A DNA stretch of 64,000 bases. Origin: Actinacidiphila yeochonensis CN732. GTDB lineage: Bacteria > Actinomycetota > Actinomycetes > Streptomycetales > Streptomycetaceae. The stretch is from contig NZ_JQNR01000005.1 of NCBI RefSeq assembly GCF_000745345.1, positions 4,030,001 to 4,094,000 on the forward strand. Reading direction: 5' to 3'. The position numbers were made by a program, and so were the translations under genes. The notes beneath the pieces are model-generated. The model saw only the letters and a list, made by a program, of their open reading frames with translations, was not told the origin of the DNA and searched no databases. Shown here piece after piece: positions 62,453 through 64,000 of this stretch (the first letter of the stretch is position 1; each line of letters starts with the position of its first letter).

Positions 62453-63241
62453 ATGATCGGTGAACCGGAGCTGACCGGAGCCAGTGCCGGGGTGCCGTCA
62501 CGCCGGCCCGAACTCGCCGATGTGGTCCGGGACCCGGGCGTCTCGGACCGGCGCGGGCCGGCCCGTGGACCGTGGCTGAAAGGCGCCCTGTCCGGAGCCG
62601 CCGCGGTGTGCGCGGTGTGGGCCGGTACCGCCTCGGCGGCGGGCTCCCCGGCGCCCGGGCCCGACCTGCACGGCCTGCGGATCGGCTCCAGCCCCTGCGC
62701 CGGCGCCACCTTCGGAGCGCTCGAACGGGCGGTCGGAGCGGGGGGTGCCGACGGCGTGGGCGGTGCGGGCGGTGCGGGCGGTGCGGGCGGCGTCGCCGTG
62801 GCGCCCGCCGTCTTCTCGCACGGTCCCGCCCTGGACAGCGCCCGCTGCGAGGTCTCCGTCCAGGCCCCGCCGCGCCGCGGCGCCGACGCCACCACCCGCT
62901 ACGACGTCACCCTCACCGTGGACCTGCACAAGGCCACCGACCCGCGGCCGGAGTTCGACGACCAGCACGCGCTGGACCCCGTCACCCTCGCCGCGGCCGA
63001 GCGCACCACGGAGCTGACGGGTCTCGGCGACGAGGCGTACGCGCTCGCGCTGGCGGACGGCTCCGAGGCGGTCAGGGTGCTGCGCGGCGGCGCCGTCATC
63101 ACCCTGCGGCTGACGACCTCGGCGGTGAGCACCGGCCCCGCCCCAGCCGCCCCGCCGCCGTCCGCCGCCCCGGAGCCGAGCGACCTCGCCCCCGCCCTCG
63201 CCGACGCCGCCCGCACCCTCATCGCGGCGCTGGCCACGTAG
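62453..63241 (+). CDS. Membrane-anchored extracytoplasmic protein of unknown function
   Basis: 262 residues. A cytoplasmic tail of about 40 residues precedes one hydrophobic segment (LKGALSGAAAVCAVWAGTASAA), after which the chain is extracellular. The outer domain begins LHGLRIGSSPCAGATFGALERAV, has a GGAGGAGGAGGV low-complexity insert, then ALDSARCEVSVQAP, RYDVTLTVDLHKATDPRPEFDD, ELTGLGDEAYALALADGSEAVRVLRGGAVITLRL, and a C-terminal Pro/Ala-rich end. Two Cys could form a disulfide. The pattern resembles small actinobacterial membrane proteins of the DUF3558-like type, but I do not recognise the family. Start ATG 62453 with GGGGGAAG. Confidence 0.78.
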   Translation: MIGEPELTGASAGVPSRRPELADVVRDPGVSDRRGPARGPWLKGALSGAAAVCAVWAGTASAAGSPAPGPDLHGLRIGSSPCAGATFGALERAVGAGGADGVGGAGGAGGAGGVAVAPAVFSHGPALDSARCEVSVQAPPRRGADATTRYDVTLTVDLHKATDPRPEFDDQHALDPVTLAAAERTTELTGLGDEAYALALADGSEAVRVLRGGAVITLRLTTSAVSTGPAPAAPPPSAAPEPSDLAPALADAARTLIAALAT

Positions 63242-63702
63242 GGCGGCCTCGCGGCGGATCCGGCGAGCCCGCACGGGGGCCTGTGCCCACGGTCCTCGCC
63301 GAGCCCGGGACCGGGGCAAGGCGCACGCGGCCGCGCGGGTACGGCTCGTAGCCCTGGCGGCTCCGTTAGCCGATCCGTGTCGAGTCGCGTTGAGTTGCGT
63401 CGTGTCGCGTCGAGGCCCGGCTCGCTCGTGTCCGGCTGCCGCTACGAGGCGCCCAGCAGGCCGACGGTTCGAGGTGGAACGGCGCCGGGGGACGCGGCAG
63501 CGCCTGGTGCCCGGACGGGGTGGACGGGATGAGAAGTCCTTCGCCGGTGCCGGTGCGGGTGCCTGTTCGGATGGCGGGGCGCGGGTTCGCGCGAGGTGGC
63601 GGAGGGCCCTGCCGGGACCGCCCCCCGGGGTGTCGGGTCAGGACGCCCGCGCCGACCGTGATCCGGGCGGATGTACAGGCTCCGGCGCAGGCGGGCGGCC
63701 CG
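63242..63702. other. Intergenic region between convergent genes, degenerate TCG-rich repeats
   Basis: About 460 bp. At 63377-63417 short imperfect repeats (GTGTCGAGTCGCGTTGAGTTGCGTCG type) occur. Open frames show no family similarity. No clear terminator hairpin was found for either flanking gene. Confidence 0.4.
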
Positions 63703-64000
63703 TCAGGCGTCCCCCTGCGCGGCGCCGACCGGCGAGGGCGGAGCCGCGTCCCGCGCGCCGTCATCCGGGCCGTTCTCCGCGCCGTCCCGGCCTGCGGCGC
63801 CCTCCTCCTCGTCTCCCTCGGCCCCCTCGACCTCGTCCCCCTTGGCGGAGTCGAGGCGGGCCCAGATGCACTTGCCGCGCTCGGTGAAGCGGGTGCCCCA
63901 GTGGTCGGCGAGCATCGCGACGAGTTGCAGACCGCGGCCGAACTCGTCGTCCAGCAACGGGTGGCGGACCCTGGGCAGCGCCTGCGAGCCGTCGTACACC
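63703..64000 (-). CDS. HATPase_c ATP-binding regulator (anti-sigma-like), C-terminal fragment
   Basis: Reads in from the right edge, so the N-terminus is missing. The visible part starts VYDGSQALPRVRHPLLDDEFGRGLQLVAMLADHWGTRFTERGKCIWARL. This is the G2 box and end of the HATPase_c fold found in the many small Streptomyces ATP-binding proteins related to SpoIIAB/RsbW. An acidic Glu/Asp/Gly-rich tail of about 45 residues follows. Such proteins bind anti-anti-sigma factors or sigma factors; the partner cannot be told. The PP2C phosphatase at 58018-60249 has a related domain. Confidence 0.8.
   Translation of the reverse strand, partial: VYDGSQALPRVRHPLLDDEFGRGLQLVAMLADHWGTRFTERGKCIWARLDSAKGDEVEGAEGDEEEGAAGRDGAENGPDDGARDAAPPSPVGAAQGDA

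Noticed and set aside
63366..63764. A 132-codon minus-strand frame near the right end
   Set aside because: It overlaps the end of the HATPase gene in another frame, is basic and repetitive, and has no recognisable domain.
1..64000. CRISPR arrays, tRNA/rRNA genes, insertion sequences, integrase/attachment sites
   Set aside because: No direct-repeat/spacer pattern, no cloverleaf or rRNA sequence, and no transposase or recombinase reading frame was found by eye; a tRNA scan would confirm.

Overview
The window is from a very high-GC actinomycete, almost certainly Streptomycetaceae (Streptomyces or a close relative). The evidence is strong G/C at third codon positions, GTG/TTG starts, G-rich ribosome binding sites, long perfect hairpins without U-tracts as terminators, and marker genes typical of the family: the sporulation pair smeA-sffA, rbpA with a SigR-type promoter, an Rpf/LysM/M23 protein, and a chitinase with dre-type direct repeats. 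It reads as chromosomal core-to-accessory sequence. I found no tRNA, rRNA, IS element or CRISPR array.

Layout. 0-4.1 kb: a cut gene, an AldO-like oxidase, an Lrp/AsnC regulator and a YtcJ-like amidohydrolase. 4.1-14.4 kb: a long repeat-rich leader, then lnt-ppm (lipoprotein acylation and polyprenyl-phosphomannose synthesis, 4-bp overlap), DUF1345 and FxsA membrane proteins, an SDR/TetR divergon with palindromic operators, rbpA, and a divergent YczE/MocR pair. 14.4-18.8 kb: smeA-sffA, a uridine-kinase-like protein without a P-loop, and a double-GNAT protein. 18.8-31 kb is a cell-wall and nucleic-acid block: a c-di-AMP (ydaO) riboswitch with an M23/LysM peptidase, a second short Rho, an Mrr-TerD fusion, a D,D-carboxypeptidase, an LLM oxidoreductase, an RpfD-like Rpf/LysM/M23 protein, a PAP2 phosphatase and an aldo/keto reductase. 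31-37 kb: a methyltransferase, a conserved hypothetical, and a three-gene operon encoding an argininosuccinate-synthase-like enzyme, an EgtA-like gamma-glutamyl ligase and a genuine nitrilase. 37-42.4 kb: an SDR/TetR divergon and an esterase-ABC-ATPase fusion with its permease. 42.7-50 kb: secreted degradative enzymes (sedolisin, GH18 chitinase, RICIN/beta-helix protein) around uppP; the chitinase and beta-helix genes both carry dre-like (DasR) sites. 50-57 kb: a sugar-catabolic operon (two Gfo/Idh dehydrogenases, two TIM-barrel isomerases) divergent from a ROK repressor, then galM and a NYN nuclease. 57-64 kb: a Pro-rich small protein, a PAS-GAF-PP2C-HATPase phosphatase, two secreted or membrane proteins, and a cut HATPase gene.

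An important caveat: nine genes are broken by an apparent single missing base in a run of C or G, and a tenth (DUF1345) may be. Restoring one base in each gives a full-length protein of the family's length. The uniform polarity points to homopolymer errors in the assembly rather than real pseudogenes, so those genes are annotated across the frameshift.

The most promising candidate for an undescribed system is the ASS-like / EgtA-like / nitrilase operon at 33.1-36.9 kb. Next are the esterase-ABC fusion, the Mrr-TerD fusion and the putative oxidative glycoside-cleavage operon.
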